From NCBI RefSeq assembly GCF_014642735.1, contig NZ_BMIV01000001.1:310001-374000 (forward strand): 64,000 nt of DNA, read 5' to 3'. This stretch comes from Paracoccus acridae (lineage in GTDB: Bacteria; Pseudomonadota; Alphaproteobacteria; Rhodobacterales; Rhodobacteraceae). A program made the translations under genes and the position numbers. Positions 53,688 to 61,577 of the stretch are shown here, in pieces. A model generated the notes under the pieces. That model was not told the origin of the DNA, made no database searches, and saw only the letters and a program-made list of their open reading frames with translations. Position 1 is the stretch's first letter; the number at the start of each line of letters is the position of its first letter.

Positions 53688-54842
53688 ATGGGGACACAGA
53701 AGACCGTCTGGGACAATCCGGCCGAGATCATCCGCCATCTTCAGCCCGACCATCCGGTGATGGCCTTCGCGCCCACGGTGTTGCAGGACCGGGCGCGGCA
53801 ATTCCTGACGGGCTTTCCGGGCCTTGTGACCTATGCCGTGAAATCCAACCCCGATGAGGCCGTGATCCAGAACCTGGTGACTGCCGGCATCCAGGGCTTT
53901 GACGTCGCATCTCCGTTCGAGATCGACCTGATCGGCCGCCTGGCCCCCCGCGCGGCGCGCCATTACCACAACCCCGTCCGGTCGCGCCGGGAAATCGCCC
54001 ATGGCGTGCGCGAAGGCATCCTCGCCTGGTCGGTGGACAGCCGCAGCGAGCTGGACAAGCTGTTCGAACAGGTGCCGACCCATGTGGACGGGCAGGGGGT
54101 CGAGATCTCGCCCCGCTTCAAGCTGCCGGTGCTGGGCGCGGCCTATGACTTCGGTTCGAAATTCGGCGCGACGCCGGACTTGGCGGCGGATCTGCTGCGG
54201 CTGGTGGCGGAACGGGGCTATGTCGCCTCGCTGACCTTCCATCCGGGCACGCAATGCACCGACCCCATCGCCTGGGAAAGCTATATCCGCGTCGCGCGCG
54301 AGATCTGCGACATGGCGGGCGTCCGGGCGCATCGGCTGAACGTCGGCGGCGGCTTTCCGTCGCATCGCGTCGTGGGCGTTGAACCCGACCTGCAGTCGAT
54401 CTTCACCAAGATCGGCGACACGGTGTCCGAATGCTTCGGCGATGATGCGCCGGCCCTGGTCTGCGAACCGGGGCGCGGCCTTTGCGCCGATGCCTATGCG
54501 CTGATCGCCCGCGTCAAGAGCGTGCGCGACGGGGCCAATGTGTTCCTGAACGACGGCGTTTATGGCGGGCTGGCGGAACTGCCGATCATCGGCAACATCG
54601 ACCGGATCGAGGTGCTGACCCCCCAGGGCAAGCCCCGCACCGGCGACCGCAACGGTCGCGTGATCTTCGGGCCGACCTGCGATTCGGTGGATCGTCTGCC
54701 GGGCGAACTCGGCCTGCCCGACGACATCGCCGAAGACGATTACGTCATCTTCCACGGCGCGGGCGCCTATTCGGTGGTGACCAACACCCGCTTCAACGGC
54801 TTCGGCGCCATGACCCGTGCCACGGTGATGGGCTTCGAATAG
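53688..54842 (+). CDS. Ornithine decarboxylase, PLP fold type III
   Basis: A 384-aa decarboxylase of the alanine-racemase fold (group IV), related to eukaryotic-type ornithine/lysine decarboxylases. The PLP lysine is K52 (TYAVKSNPDEAV). The glycine loop is LNVGGGFPSHRV, and CEPGRGLCADAY is near the phosphate site. The dimer-partner Cys is GPTCDSVDRL, and TFHPGTQCTDPIAW is also typical. It would make putrescine from ornithine, and possibly cadaverine from lysine. AAAGGATCCC precedes the ATG. It is separated from the carboxyspermidine genes by 37 kb but supplies their substrate. Confidence 0.92.
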   Translation: MGTQKTVWDNPAEIIRHLQPDHPVMAFAPTVLQDRARQFLTGFPGLVTYAVKSNPDEAVIQNLVTAGIQGFDVASPFEIDLIGRLAPRAARHYHNPVRSRREIAHGVREGILAWSVDSRSELDKLFEQVPTHVDGQGVEISPRFKLPVLGAAYDFGSKFGATPDLAADLLRLVAERGYVASLTFHPGTQCTDPIAWESYIRVAREICDMAGVRAHRLNVGGGFPSHRVVGVEPDLQSIFTKIGDTVSECFGDDAPALVCEPGRGLCADAYALIARVKSVRDGANVFLNDGVYGGLAELPIIGNIDRIEVLTPQGKPRTGDRNGRVIFGPTCDSVDRLPGELGLPDDIAEDDYVIFHGAGAYSVVTNTRFNGFGAMTRATVMGFE

Positions 54843-54913
54843 GCCACATCTTCTGTGTGCAAATATCCTCCGGGGGTCGGGGGGTGGAAAACCCCCCGTC
54901 GCCACGATGCGGT
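54843..54913 (+). repeat. Dispersed 3'-end repeat, copy C
   Basis: Starting 6 nt after the decarboxylase stop: TCTTCTGTGTGCAAATATCC (54849-54868), then CGGGGGT and a hairpin CGGGGGGT / ACCCCCCG (54878-54898, 8-bp stem, loop GGAAA). It lies between the convergent decarboxylase and metF genes and fills most of the gap, so it may terminate one or both. Confidence 0.75.
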
Positions 54914-55783
54914 TCAGGCCACCGCGCCCAGGTTCAGCGGCTCGACCCCAAGCGCCCCGCAGACCGCCAGCGTCAAATCGGGCCGATTCAGCGTATAGAA
55001 ATGCAGCCGGTCCACGCCGCCGTCCAGCAGGGCGCGGCACAGATCCGCGCAGACCCGTTCCGACAAGGCGCGTTCCGCCGCCGGACCTTCGGCGGCGGCT
55101 TTCGTGAACGCCTCCTCGGCCCAGCCCGGCACGCTGGTGCCGCAGGTCGCGGCGAAGCGTTTGGCCCCGGCCCAGCCCTGGATCGGCAGGATGCCGGGGA
55201 TGATCGGCGCGTCGATGCCCGCCGCCGCGCATTTGTCGCGAAAGCGGAAGAAGGTATCGGCATCGAAGAAGAACTGCGTGATCGCGCTGGTCGCGCCCGC
55301 CTCGATCTTGCGCTTCAGCCAGAAGACGTCGGCATCGGTGCCGCTGCTGTCCGGGTGCGGTTCGGGATAGGCGCCGACGCGGATCGTCATGTCGCCGCGC
55401 GCGGCGATCGCCTCGATCAGTTCGACCGTGTTGGTGAAACCGTCAGGATGCGGGGTGAACCGGTCCTGCCCCTTGGGCGCATCGCCGCGCAACGCCACGA
55501 TTTCCCGGATCCCGGCTTCGGCATAGGCCTGCACGATCTCCATCGTCTCGGCCCGCGTGGCCTCGACGCAGGTCAGGTGGGCGGCGACGAGGATGCCGTA
55601 ATGGCGGTGGATCGTCGTCACCGCCTCATGCGTCAGCTTGCGGGTGGTGCCGCCCGCGCCATAGGTGACGGACACGAAATCCGGGGCCAGCGGCGCCAGG
55701 CCCCGCGCGGTCTCCCACAGCCGGAAGGACGCATCCAGCGTCTTCGGCGGAAAGAACTCGAAGCTGATCTTGGGGCGGGACAT
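54914..55783 (-). CDS. metF: Methylenetetrahydrofolate reductase
   Basis: A 289-aa FAD-containing TIM-barrel enzyme that reduces methylenetetrahydrofolate to methyltetrahydrofolate for methionine synthesis. Blocks: SFEFFPPKTLDASF (the catalytic Glu region), SVTYGAGGTTR, VAAHLTCVEATR, IREIVALRGDAPKGQ, GAYPEPHPDS, ITQFFFDADTFFRF and the C-terminal LHFYTLNR. The ATG at 55783 follows AAAGGAATCGCC. It is divergent from metR, with two MetR-type boxes in the gap. Confidence 0.95.
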   Translation of the reverse strand: MSRPKISFEFFPPKTLDASFRLWETARGLAPLAPDFVSVTYGAGGTTRKLTHEAVTTIHRHYGILVAAHLTCVEATRAETMEIVQAYAEAGIREIVALRGDAPKGQDRFTPHPDGFTNTVELIEAIAARGDMTIRVGAYPEPHPDSSGTDADVFWLKRKIEAGATSAITQFFFDADTFFRFRDKCAAAGIDAPIIPGILPIQGWAGAKRFAATCGTSVPGWAEEAFTKAAAEGPAAERALSERVCADLCRALLDGGVDRLHFYTLNRPDLTLAVCGALGVEPLNLGAVA

Positions 55784-55827
55784 GGCGATTCCTTTGGCTT
55801 TGGCCGCTTGTGCCACGCGCCCGGCCG

Positions 55828-55840
55828 TGAGACAAATTCA
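55828..55840. promoter_or_regulatory. MetR-type box 1
   Basis: TGAG-ACAAA-TTCA fits the MetR consensus TGAA-N5-TTCA with one mismatch. It lies in the metF-metR gap, 45 bp before the metF ATG. Confidence 0.55.
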
Positions 55841-55858
55841 TAATCCTCAAGATCAACA

Positions 55859-55871
55859 TGAGTCTGCCTCA
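55859..55871. promoter_or_regulatory. MetR-type box 2
   Basis: TGAG-TCTGC-CTCA is a perfect 4-bp inverted repeat with the same 5-nt spacer. It is 31 bp from box 1, about three helical turns, and ends 2 bp before the metR ATG, so it suits autorepression of metR. Confidence 0.55.
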
Positions 55872-55873
55872 CC

Positions 55874-56788
55874 ATGCATCTGGAACTGCGCCATCTGCGG
55901 ACCGTCCGCGCGATCCATGAACAAGGCGGCCTGGCCCGCGCGGCCGAGGTCCTGAACATCACGCAATCGGCCCTGTCCCATCAGGTCAAGGCGCTGGAAG
56001 AACAGGCGGGGGTGGACCTGTTCGTCCGCCGGGCCAAGCCCATGCGCCTGTCGCCATCCGGGATGCGCCTGCTGCGGCTGGCCGAACAGGTCCTGCCCCT
56101 GGTCCAGGCCACCGAGGACGAATTCAAGGGGGTCGAGGCTGGGCGCATCGGGCGGCTGCACATTGCCATGGAATGCCACGCCTGCTTCGACTGGCTGCTG
56201 CCGGTGCTGGACATCTTCCGCCGCACCTGGCCCGAGGTGGACCTGGACATCCGCCAGCGGCTGGCCTTCGGCGCGCTGCCCGCCCTGTCCCGGCAAGAGG
56301 TCGATCTGGTGATCTCGTCCGACCCCGAGGATCTGCCGGGCATCGTCTTCCAGCCGCTGTTCGACTATTCCCCGACGCTGGTGGTGCCCGCCGATCACCC
56401 GCTGGTCGCCAAGGGTTATGCCGAACCGCAGGACCTAGCGGGGGAAACGCTGATCACCTATCCGATGGACCGGGCGCGGCTGGACGTGTTCAGCCAGTTC
56501 CTGACGCCTGCCGGCGTGGAACCCGCCCGGCAGCGCACCGTGGAACTGACCGCCGTGTCGCTGATGCTGGTCGCATCGGGGCGCGGCGTGGCGGTGATGC
56601 CCGACTGGGTCTTGCGCCGCGAATCCGCCAATGCGGAAATCGCCATGCTGCCGCTGACGCAAGGCGGGATCATCAGGCGGCTTTACGCGGCGGTGCGGGC
56701 CGAGGATCTGGCCCAGCCCTATATGGCCCATGTGCTGCGCCTGTCGCGGACCGAACCGCTGCGGATGCTGCGCGGCGCGGCGGCATAG
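55874..56788 (+). CDS. metR: LysR family regulator MetR
   Basis: A 304-aa LysR regulator that in E. coli and Alphaproteobacteria controls methionine genes with homocysteine as co-effector. The N-terminal helix-turn-helix is HLRTVRAIHEQGGLARAAEVLNITQSALSHQVKALEEQAG in parts. MetR-specific blocks are AMECHACFDWLLPVLD, VVPADHPLVAK and ITYPMDRARLDVFSQFL. The call is strengthened by divergence from metF. The start MHLELRHLR is standard for the family. It converges with ubiH after 13 nt. Confidence 0.9.
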   Translation: MHLELRHLRTVRAIHEQGGLARAAEVLNITQSALSHQVKALEEQAGVDLFVRRAKPMRLSPSGMRLLRLAEQVLPLVQATEDEFKGVEAGRIGRLHIAMECHACFDWLLPVLDIFRRTWPEVDLDIRQRLAFGALPALSRQEVDLVISSDPEDLPGIVFQPLFDYSPTLVVPADHPLVAKGYAEPQDLAGETLITYPMDRARLDVFSQFLTPAGVEPARQRTVELTAVSLMLVASGRGVAVMPDWVLRRESANAEIAMLPLTQGGIIRRLYAAVRAEDLAQPYMAHVLRLSRTEPLRMLRGAAA

Positions 56789-56801
56789 GCGGCGCGGGGA
56801 C

Positions 56802-58001
56802 CTAGCGCATTCCCAATCCGGCGCGCATCATCAGGCGCCGCACCGGGGCGATGCCGTAAAGCCCGCCAAGCGCCGCCGCGCGCAGATCGCGCAGGGGGCG
56901 CAGGGATGCCTGGCTGGCACGGTTCAGCGCGTCGATGCCCAGCAGCCGGGCAAAGGCTTCGGGACGGCGGGCGCGGTCGAAGGCCGTCAGGCCGTCCGGG
57001 TTGCCCGGATCATCGCCCGACAGATCCAGCAGCGACGACAGGTCGGCCAGGCTCATGTTCAGGCCTTGGGCGCCGATGGGCGGGACCACATGCGCGGCCT
57101 CGGCGATCAGGGCGGTGCGGGGACCGGTGAAGCGGTCGGCGATCTGGCTGATGATCGGCCATTGCGTCAGCCGAGTCTCCAGCGTCAGCCGGCCCAGCAC
57201 CCCGGCCGAACGTGCGTTCATCTCGGCCGCGAAGGCGTCGGGCGGCAGGGCGGCAAGGCGCGCGACCTCGCGCCCGTTTTCCATCCAGATCACCGCCGAA
57301 CAGGGCTTGCCGCCGCGGTCGGGCAGGGGCACCAGCGTGAACGGCCCGCCGGACCGGTGAATCTCGGTCGAGACATTTTCGTGCGGCACCTCATGCGTGA
57401 CGGCAAAGGCAAGCGCCTTCTGGCCATAGCGGAAGGTCCGCACCCCGATGCCAAGGGCTTGCCTTACCGGCGAATTGCGCCCGTCCGCCCCGACCAGCAG
57501 CCGCGCCTGGATGCGCCGCCCGTCTGTCAGCGTGACAAGGGCGCCCGTATCGCGGGCCAGCACCGCCGCCGTGCCCGTGCCGGGCTGGAAGCGGACATTG
57601 TCCATTTCCGCCAGCCGGACGGTGATCTCGCGCCGCAACAGCCAGTTGGGCAGGTTCCAGCCAAAGGGCTGGTTGCCGATCTCGGCCGCGTTGAATTCGC
57701 GCGTCAGGCGCGGGGCGGGCGTGGCGCCGCCCGCATCGACGATCCGCATGACCTGCAAGGGCGTGGCATGAGGCGCCAGGCGGTCCCACAGCCCGATCCG
57801 CCGCAACAGCGCGACCGAGGGGGTCAGGAAAGCCGTGGTGCGCAGGTCGGCGCCTTCGGCAGCCTCATCCGTGATCGGCGGCGCGGGATCGACGCAGATC
57901 GTGGAAAATCCCCGCGCGCCGAAGGCCGCCGCGGCGATCAGCCCGGCGATGCCGCCGCCGGACACCAGGATATCGACCGCCTCGATGTCGCCTGCCACCA
58001 T
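56802..58001 (-). CDS. ubiH: Ubiquinone biosynthesis hydroxylase, UbiH/UbiF/VisC family
   Basis: A 399-aa FAD monooxygenase that hydroxylates the quinone ring. The N-terminal dinucleotide fold is ILVSGGGIAGLIAAAAFGARG. The second FAD motif is LLVGADGRNSPVRQ. The third, normally GDAAH, reads AEAAHVVPPIGAQGLN here with the initial Gly-Asp changed to Ala-Glu, as happens in some members. It is the last gene of a minus-strand set with a small membrane protein and an HAD phosphatase upstream. Which ring position it acts on is not determined. Confidence 0.9.
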   Translation of the reverse strand: MVAGDIEAVDILVSGGGIAGLIAAAAFGARGFSTICVDPAPPITDEAAEGADLRTTAFLTPSVALLRRIGLWDRLAPHATPLQVMRIVDAGGATPAPRLTREFNAAEIGNQPFGWNLPNWLLRREITVRLAEMDNVRFQPGTGTAAVLARDTGALVTLTDGRRIQARLLVGADGRNSPVRQALGIGVRTFRYGQKALAFAVTHEVPHENVSTEIHRSGGPFTLVPLPDRGGKPCSAVIWMENGREVARLAALPPDAFAAEMNARSAGVLGRLTLETRLTQWPIISQIADRFTGPRTALIAEAAHVVPPIGAQGLNMSLADLSSLLDLSGDDPGNPDGLTAFDRARRPEAFARLLGIDALNRASQASLRPLRDLRAAALGGLYGIAPVRRLMMRAGLGMR

Positions 58002-58008
58002 GTGCCGT

Positions 58009-58194
58009 TCAGTTCCCGGCGGTGAACATCAGCATGACCGCGAAAACGGCCACGGTCAGCACCAGGCCAAGCAGGCCAAGCACGGGAAGGCCGAACTGGA
58101 TGACGGCCAGCACGGCAATCGCAAGAACGGCCAGCAGCAGGGCGATGATACGGAGCGTCAGGCGATTTCCGTCTTTGTCGGCGGTATGGGTCAT
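58009..58194 (-). CDS. Small membrane protein, 61 aa
   Basis: Unrecognised. A charged N-terminus (THTADKDGNR) is followed by two hydrophobic segments (IIALLLAVLAIAVLAVIQF and LGLLGLVLTVAVFAVMLMF) separated by a GLPVLG turn, so it is an integral membrane protein with two helices. It ends 7 nt before the ubiH start, so it may be in an operon with it. A similar two-helix small protein lies at 62190-62363. Confidence 0.6.
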   Translation of the reverse strand: MTHTADKDGNRLTLRIIALLLAVLAIAVLAVIQFGLPVLGLLGLVLTVAVFAVMLMFTAGN

Positions 58195-58240
58195 GGAAAA
58201 CCTATGGGATGGGCGCGCGTCGGGGGACATTGTGGCGCAA

Positions 58241-58939
58241 TCACCCCTGCGCCGCAATGCGACGCAAGAACGCAGTCAGGTCGTGGATATGGTGATCGAC
58301 ATGGCCGGGCACCGGCGCGGCCAGAAGATCCGGCCCGTGGCGGCCCGGCCCGACCAGGATCGTGCGCATCCCGACCCGGTGCGGATAGGCCAGGTTGCGG
58401 GGGTCGTCCTCGAAGAAGGCGGCGCGGGTGGGGTCGATGCGCGCGTCGTCGATCACGATGCGAAAGGCTTCCTCGCGCGGCTTGGGATGGAAATGCGTCT
58501 CGGCGATGCCATAGATCGCCTCGAAGATGGGGGCGGGCGCGTCGCTGCCCACAAGGCCCAGGCCGCGCGCGCCCAGCACCTTCTGCGCATAGGCGGAATC
58601 GCCGTTGGTATGGACCAGCTTGCGCCCCGGCAGGGCGGCGATGGCGGCGGCAAGGTCCGGGGCGGGCAGCAGGGGCGCGAAGTCGATGTCGTGGACATCC
58701 GCAAGATAGGCCAGGGGGTCGATGGCATGTTCGGCCATCAGCCCCGCCAGCGTGGTGCCGTGCCGCGTCCACCAATCGCGCCGCATCTGGTCGGCGGCAT
58801 CGCGTTCCACCGCCAGGGTGCGCATGACGTAATCGGTCATCCGCGATTCGATCTGCGGGAACAGCGCCATGTCCGGCGGATAAAGCGTGTTGTCCAGATC
58901 GAAGATCCAAGTATCGACATGCGTGAAATCCATGGCCAT
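58241..58939 (-). CDS. HAD-family hydrolase, pyrimidine 5'-nucleotidase type
   Basis: A 232-aa haloacid-dehalogenase-fold phosphatase. Motif I is IFDLDNTLYPP (D14, D16), motif II VHTNGDSAYAQKVL with the conserved Thr, and motif IV FFEDDPRNL. The family of this length and motif I (FDLDNTLY) includes pyrimidine 5'-nucleotidases such as SDT1. The start MAMDFTHVD at 58939 has close alternatives. It leads the HAD-small protein-ubiH gene set and is divergent from a GntR regulator. Confidence 0.88.
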   Translation of the reverse strand: MAMDFTHVDTWIFDLDNTLYPPDMALFPQIESRMTDYVMRTLAVERDAADQMRRDWWTRHGTTLAGLMAEHAIDPLAYLADVHDIDFAPLLPAPDLAAAIAALPGRKLVHTNGDSAYAQKVLGARGLGLVGSDAPAPIFEAIYGIAETHFHPKPREEAFRIVIDDARIDPTRAAFFEDDPRNLAYPHRVGMRTILVGPGRHGPDLLAAPVPGHVDHHIHDLTAFLRRIAAQG

Positions 58940-58998
58940 GGCCTAGCCCGGCAACAGCGCCCTTGCAATCGCCCAAAGCCCGGCCAATCGTGCGGCCC

Positions 58999-59625
58999 AT
59001 GAAGGACGCATATTCCCTGATCCTGGCCGCGATCGAATCCGGCACCTATCGCCCCGGCGACCGGCTGGTCGAATCCGAACTGGCCGAACGCTTCGGCGTC
59101 AGCCGCACCCCCGTGCGCGAGGCTTTGCAGCGGCTGGAAACCCAGGCCATGCTGGTGCGCGACGGGCGCAGCCTGATCGTCGCATCGCTCGACCACAACC
59201 AGCTGGCCGAGCTTTACACCGTCCGCGCGGAACTTGAGGCGCTGGCTGCCCGCCTTGCCGCCCGCCACGCCACGCCGGAAGAAGTGCGCGTCCTGGCCCA
59301 GATGGTCGCCGAGGACCAGCGGGCCGTCCGCGACCCCGAGGCGCTGGCCCGCGCCAACCGGCGCTTTCACCACCAGATCCATCTGGCGTCCCACAACCGC
59401 TATCTGGTCCAGCAGCTTGACCTGGTGCATCGGACCATGGCGCTGATGGCCAAGACCTCGCTGGCCGCCGAAGGGCGGGGCGAAACCGCGCTTGCCGAAC
59501 ACAAGCGCATCGTCGATGCCATCGCGGCGGGCGACGGGGCGGCGGCGGACAAGGCGCTGCGGCAGCATATCTCGATGGCCTGGGAAACCCGCCTGAAGCT
59601 GGAGGCGGCGGTGGATCGTGACTGA
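58999..59625 (+). CDS. GntR family regulator (FadR/FCD type)
   Basis: A 208-aa regulator with an N-terminal winged helix (YSLILAAIESGTYRPGDRLVESELAERFGVSRTPVREALQRLE in parts) and a C-terminal FCD ligand-binding domain (about residues 75-200), with the RAELEALAARLAARH and RRFHHQIH segments that usually carry metal-binding Asp/His. Start 58999 (MKDAYS) gives the normal family N-terminus. It is followed by alkA with an 8-nt overlap. The ligand is unknown. Confidence 0.87.
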   Translation: MKDAYSLILAAIESGTYRPGDRLVESELAERFGVSRTPVREALQRLETQAMLVRDGRSLIVASLDHNQLAELYTVRAELEALAARLAARHATPEEVRVLAQMVAEDQRAVRDPEALARANRRFHHQIHLASHNRYLVQQLDLVHRTMALMAKTSLAAEGRGETALAEHKRIVDAIAAGDGAAADKALRQHISMAWETRLKLEAAVDRD

Positions 59626-60265
59626 CGCGCCCCGAGGTGGGCCGCGACTGATCCAGACCCAGGCCGACTTGGCCGAGGGGGTGGCGCATCTGGTCGCGGT
59701 CTGTCCCGTCTGGGCGCGGGTCGCGCCGGATCTGGGCCCGCTGCCGCTGCTGCGCCGCGCGGATGGTTTCGAAGCCCTGGCCGATGCTGTGGTGGGGCAA
59801 CTGATCTCGACCTCGGCCGCGGCCGCCATCTCGGCCCGGCTGGCGGCGGCGGGGCTGATGAGCCCCGAGGCGATCCTTGCCGCGCCCGAGGAAACCTTGC
59901 GCGCGGTGGGTCTGTCGCGTCCCAAGGTCCGTTACCTGAAAGGGATCGCGGCGGCAGGCCTGGATTGGGACGGCCTGCGCGCCATGCCTGACAACCAGGC
60001 CGTCGCCATCCTGACGGCGCTGCCCGGCATCGGGGCCTGGACGGCCGAGATCTATCTGAAGATGGCGCTTGGCCGGCCCGACGTCTTCGCGGCGGGCGAT
60101 CTTGCCCTGCAGGAGGCTGCGCGGATGATGTATGGCCTGGATGCCCGGCCCACGGCGGCCGGCCTGCGGCGCATGGCCGAAGCCTGGCGGCCCTGGCGCG
60201 CGGTTGCGGCCCGTGGTCTCTGGGCCTATTACCTGCGGGCCAAAGGCCGCGAGGGAATCCGATGA
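59618..60265 (+). CDS. alkA: DNA-3-methyladenine glycosylase II (AlkA type)
   Basis: A 215-aa base-excision repair glycosylase of the HhH-GPD superfamily that removes alkylated purines. The helix-hairpin-helix is LTALPGIGAWTAEIYL (residues 132-147), and the catalytic Asp is D161 in FAAGDLALQEAARM. It is shorter than E. coli AlkA (282 aa) because the N-terminal domain is missing, which is common in this group. The start is GTG at 59618, overlapping the GntR gene by 8 nt. The stop overlaps the esterase ATG (ATGA). Confidence 0.9.
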   Translation: MTDAPRGGPRLIQTQADLAEGVAHLVAVCPVWARVAPDLGPLPLLRRADGFEALADAVVGQLISTSAAAAISARLAAAGLMSPEAILAAPEETLRAVGLSRPKVRYLKGIAAAGLDWDGLRAMPDNQAVAILTALPGIGAWTAEIYLKMALGRPDVFAAGDLALQEAARMMYGLDARPTAAGLRRMAEAWRPWRAVAARGLWAYYLRAKGREGIR

Positions 60266-60915
60266 CCGTTCTGAAATCCGCCCGCAAGGGTCCGTCCAAG
60301 GCCGATGCGGTCGTTGTGTTCCTGCATGGATACGGCGCGGATGGCGCCGACCTGCTGGGTCTGGCCGATCCGCTGTCGGCGCATCTGCCGGGCGTCGCCT
60401 TCCATGCCCCCGATGCGCCGGAACGCAGCGTCAACAATCCCTTCGGCTACCAATGGTTTCCGATCCCCTGGCTGGACGGGTCGTCCGAGGCGCAGGCGAA
60501 GGCATCCATGGCCAAGTCCATCGACCTGCTGAACGCCTGGCTGGACAAGGTTCTGGCCGACGAAGGCCTGACGGCGGACCGGATGGTCGTGGTGGGCTTT
60601 TCGCAGGGCACGATGATGGCGCTGCATGTCCTGCCGCGCCGCGACCAGCCGGTGGCCGGGATCATCGGTTTTTCGGGCCGCCTGCTGGTCCCCGAACTGC
60701 TGCCGACCGAGGCGAAGGTCAAGCCGCCGGTCCTGCTGCTGCATGGCGACCAGGATGCGATGGTGCCGTTCCAGGACATGCAGCTTGCCGGCGAGGCGCT
60801 GGAGAAGGCGGGCTTCGACGTCTATGGCCATGTGATGAAGGGCACCGGGCACGGGATTTCGCCCGACGGGCTGTCGGTGGCGCTGTCCTTCGCGAAGGAC
60901 AGGCTGGGGAAATAA
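60262..60915 (+). CDS. Carboxylesterase/phospholipase family hydrolase
   Basis: A 217-aa alpha/beta hydrolase (EstB/acyl-protein-thioesterase type). The oxyanion and nucleophile regions are LHGYGADGADLL and GFSQGTMM, with nucleophile S114. The Asp (LLHGDQDAMV, D165) and His (KGTGHGIS, H197) complete the triad. The length is normal. The ATG overlaps the alkA stop. A dispersed 3'-end repeat fills the space after it. Confidence 0.9.
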   Translation: MTVLKSARKGPSKADAVVVFLHGYGADGADLLGLADPLSAHLPGVAFHAPDAPERSVNNPFGYQWFPIPWLDGSSEAQAKASMAKSIDLLNAWLDKVLADEGLTADRMVVVGFSQGTMMALHVLPRRDQPVAGIIGFSGRLLVPELLPTEAKVKPPVLLLHGDQDAMVPFQDMQLAGEALEKAGFDVYGHVMKGTGHGISPDGLSVALSFAKDRLGK

Positions 60916-60966
60916 GCCGGGGGTTTCACACCCCCGGACCCCCGTGGGATACTTGGGCACAAAAGA
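60916..60966 (-). repeat. Dispersed 3'-end repeat, copy B
   Basis: Read from the stop of the convergent VOC gene on the minus strand, with no gap: TCTTTTGTGCCCAAGTATCC (60966-60947), then CGGGGGTC and a hairpin CCGGGGGT / ACCCCCGG (60917-60937, 8-bp stem, loop TTCAC). It occupies exactly the space between two convergent genes, so it could terminate both. Confidence 0.75.
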
Positions 60967-61392
60967 TCAGGACCAGATCGCCGGATCCGCCAGCTCGATG
61001 GAATTGCCCGCCGGGTCGCGCAGATAGATCGACCTTGCGCCGTTCGGCCAGCGGAAATCGGCCTCGATGGGGATGCCCTTGACTTCCAGGTGGTCGCGCC
61101 AGGCGTCCAGCCGGTCGGGCGCCACGGCCAGGCAGAAATGGCCGGGCCCGCGCGCGCCATGCGGCGGCACCGGCAGCCGGGCATCGGGCTTTGGCGGCTG
61201 TGCGGTGGCCGCGGGGTTGAAGACCAGCAGGACCTGCCCAAGCGCGACGCGAAAGAACACATGCCGTCCCGGCACGGTCTGGAACGGTTCCAACCCCATC
61301 ACGTCGCGCCAGAATGCGGTGGCCGCGTCCAGATCCTCGGCATAAAGCGCGGATTCCAGGGTTCCAAGCACGGGGGGCGGCGTCTGCGTCAT
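60967..61392 (-). CDS. VOC family (glyoxalase-like) protein
   Basis: A 141-aa VOC protein with a single domain: VLGTLESALYAEDLDAATAFWRDVMGL in parts, the metal-site region GPGHFCLAVAPDRL (His) and the C-terminal RSIYLRDPAGNSIELADP (Glu). This fits glyoxalase-like lyases, dioxygenases or resistance proteins. It is a separate paralogue of the two-domain protein at 50846. Divergent from an HNH gene with a promoter in the gap. Confidence 0.85.
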   Translation of the reverse strand: MTQTPPPVLGTLESALYAEDLDAATAFWRDVMGLEPFQTVPGRHVFFRVALGQVLLVFNPAATAQPPKPDARLPVPPHGARGPGHFCLAVAPDRLDAWRDHLEVKGIPIEADFRWPNGARSIYLRDPAGNSIELADPAIWS

Positions 61393-61489
61393 GAAACGCA
61401 GCCTGCCATTCCGGCGGGCAGGGGGCAACCGTCATGCCCCTGTCACCGGCGCGGTTTATCCCTGCCGCAGGGCAAATAGATCCGGGGAC

Positions 61490-61517
61490 TTGCCAGATGC
61501 CGGACGCGATATATAGT
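61490..61517 (+). promoter_or_regulatory. Sigma70-type promoter for the HNH gene
   Basis: TTGCCA (61490-61495) and TATAGT (61512-61517) with a 16-bp spacer lie 60 bp before the HNH-gene ATG. A G/C-rich inverted repeat follows in the leader. Confidence 0.55.
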
Positions 61518-61577
61518 CAAGGAAACGGATCTGACGGGGCGCCCCCGGCCACCCAGGGGGGCAGGCGGAAAGGCAGC

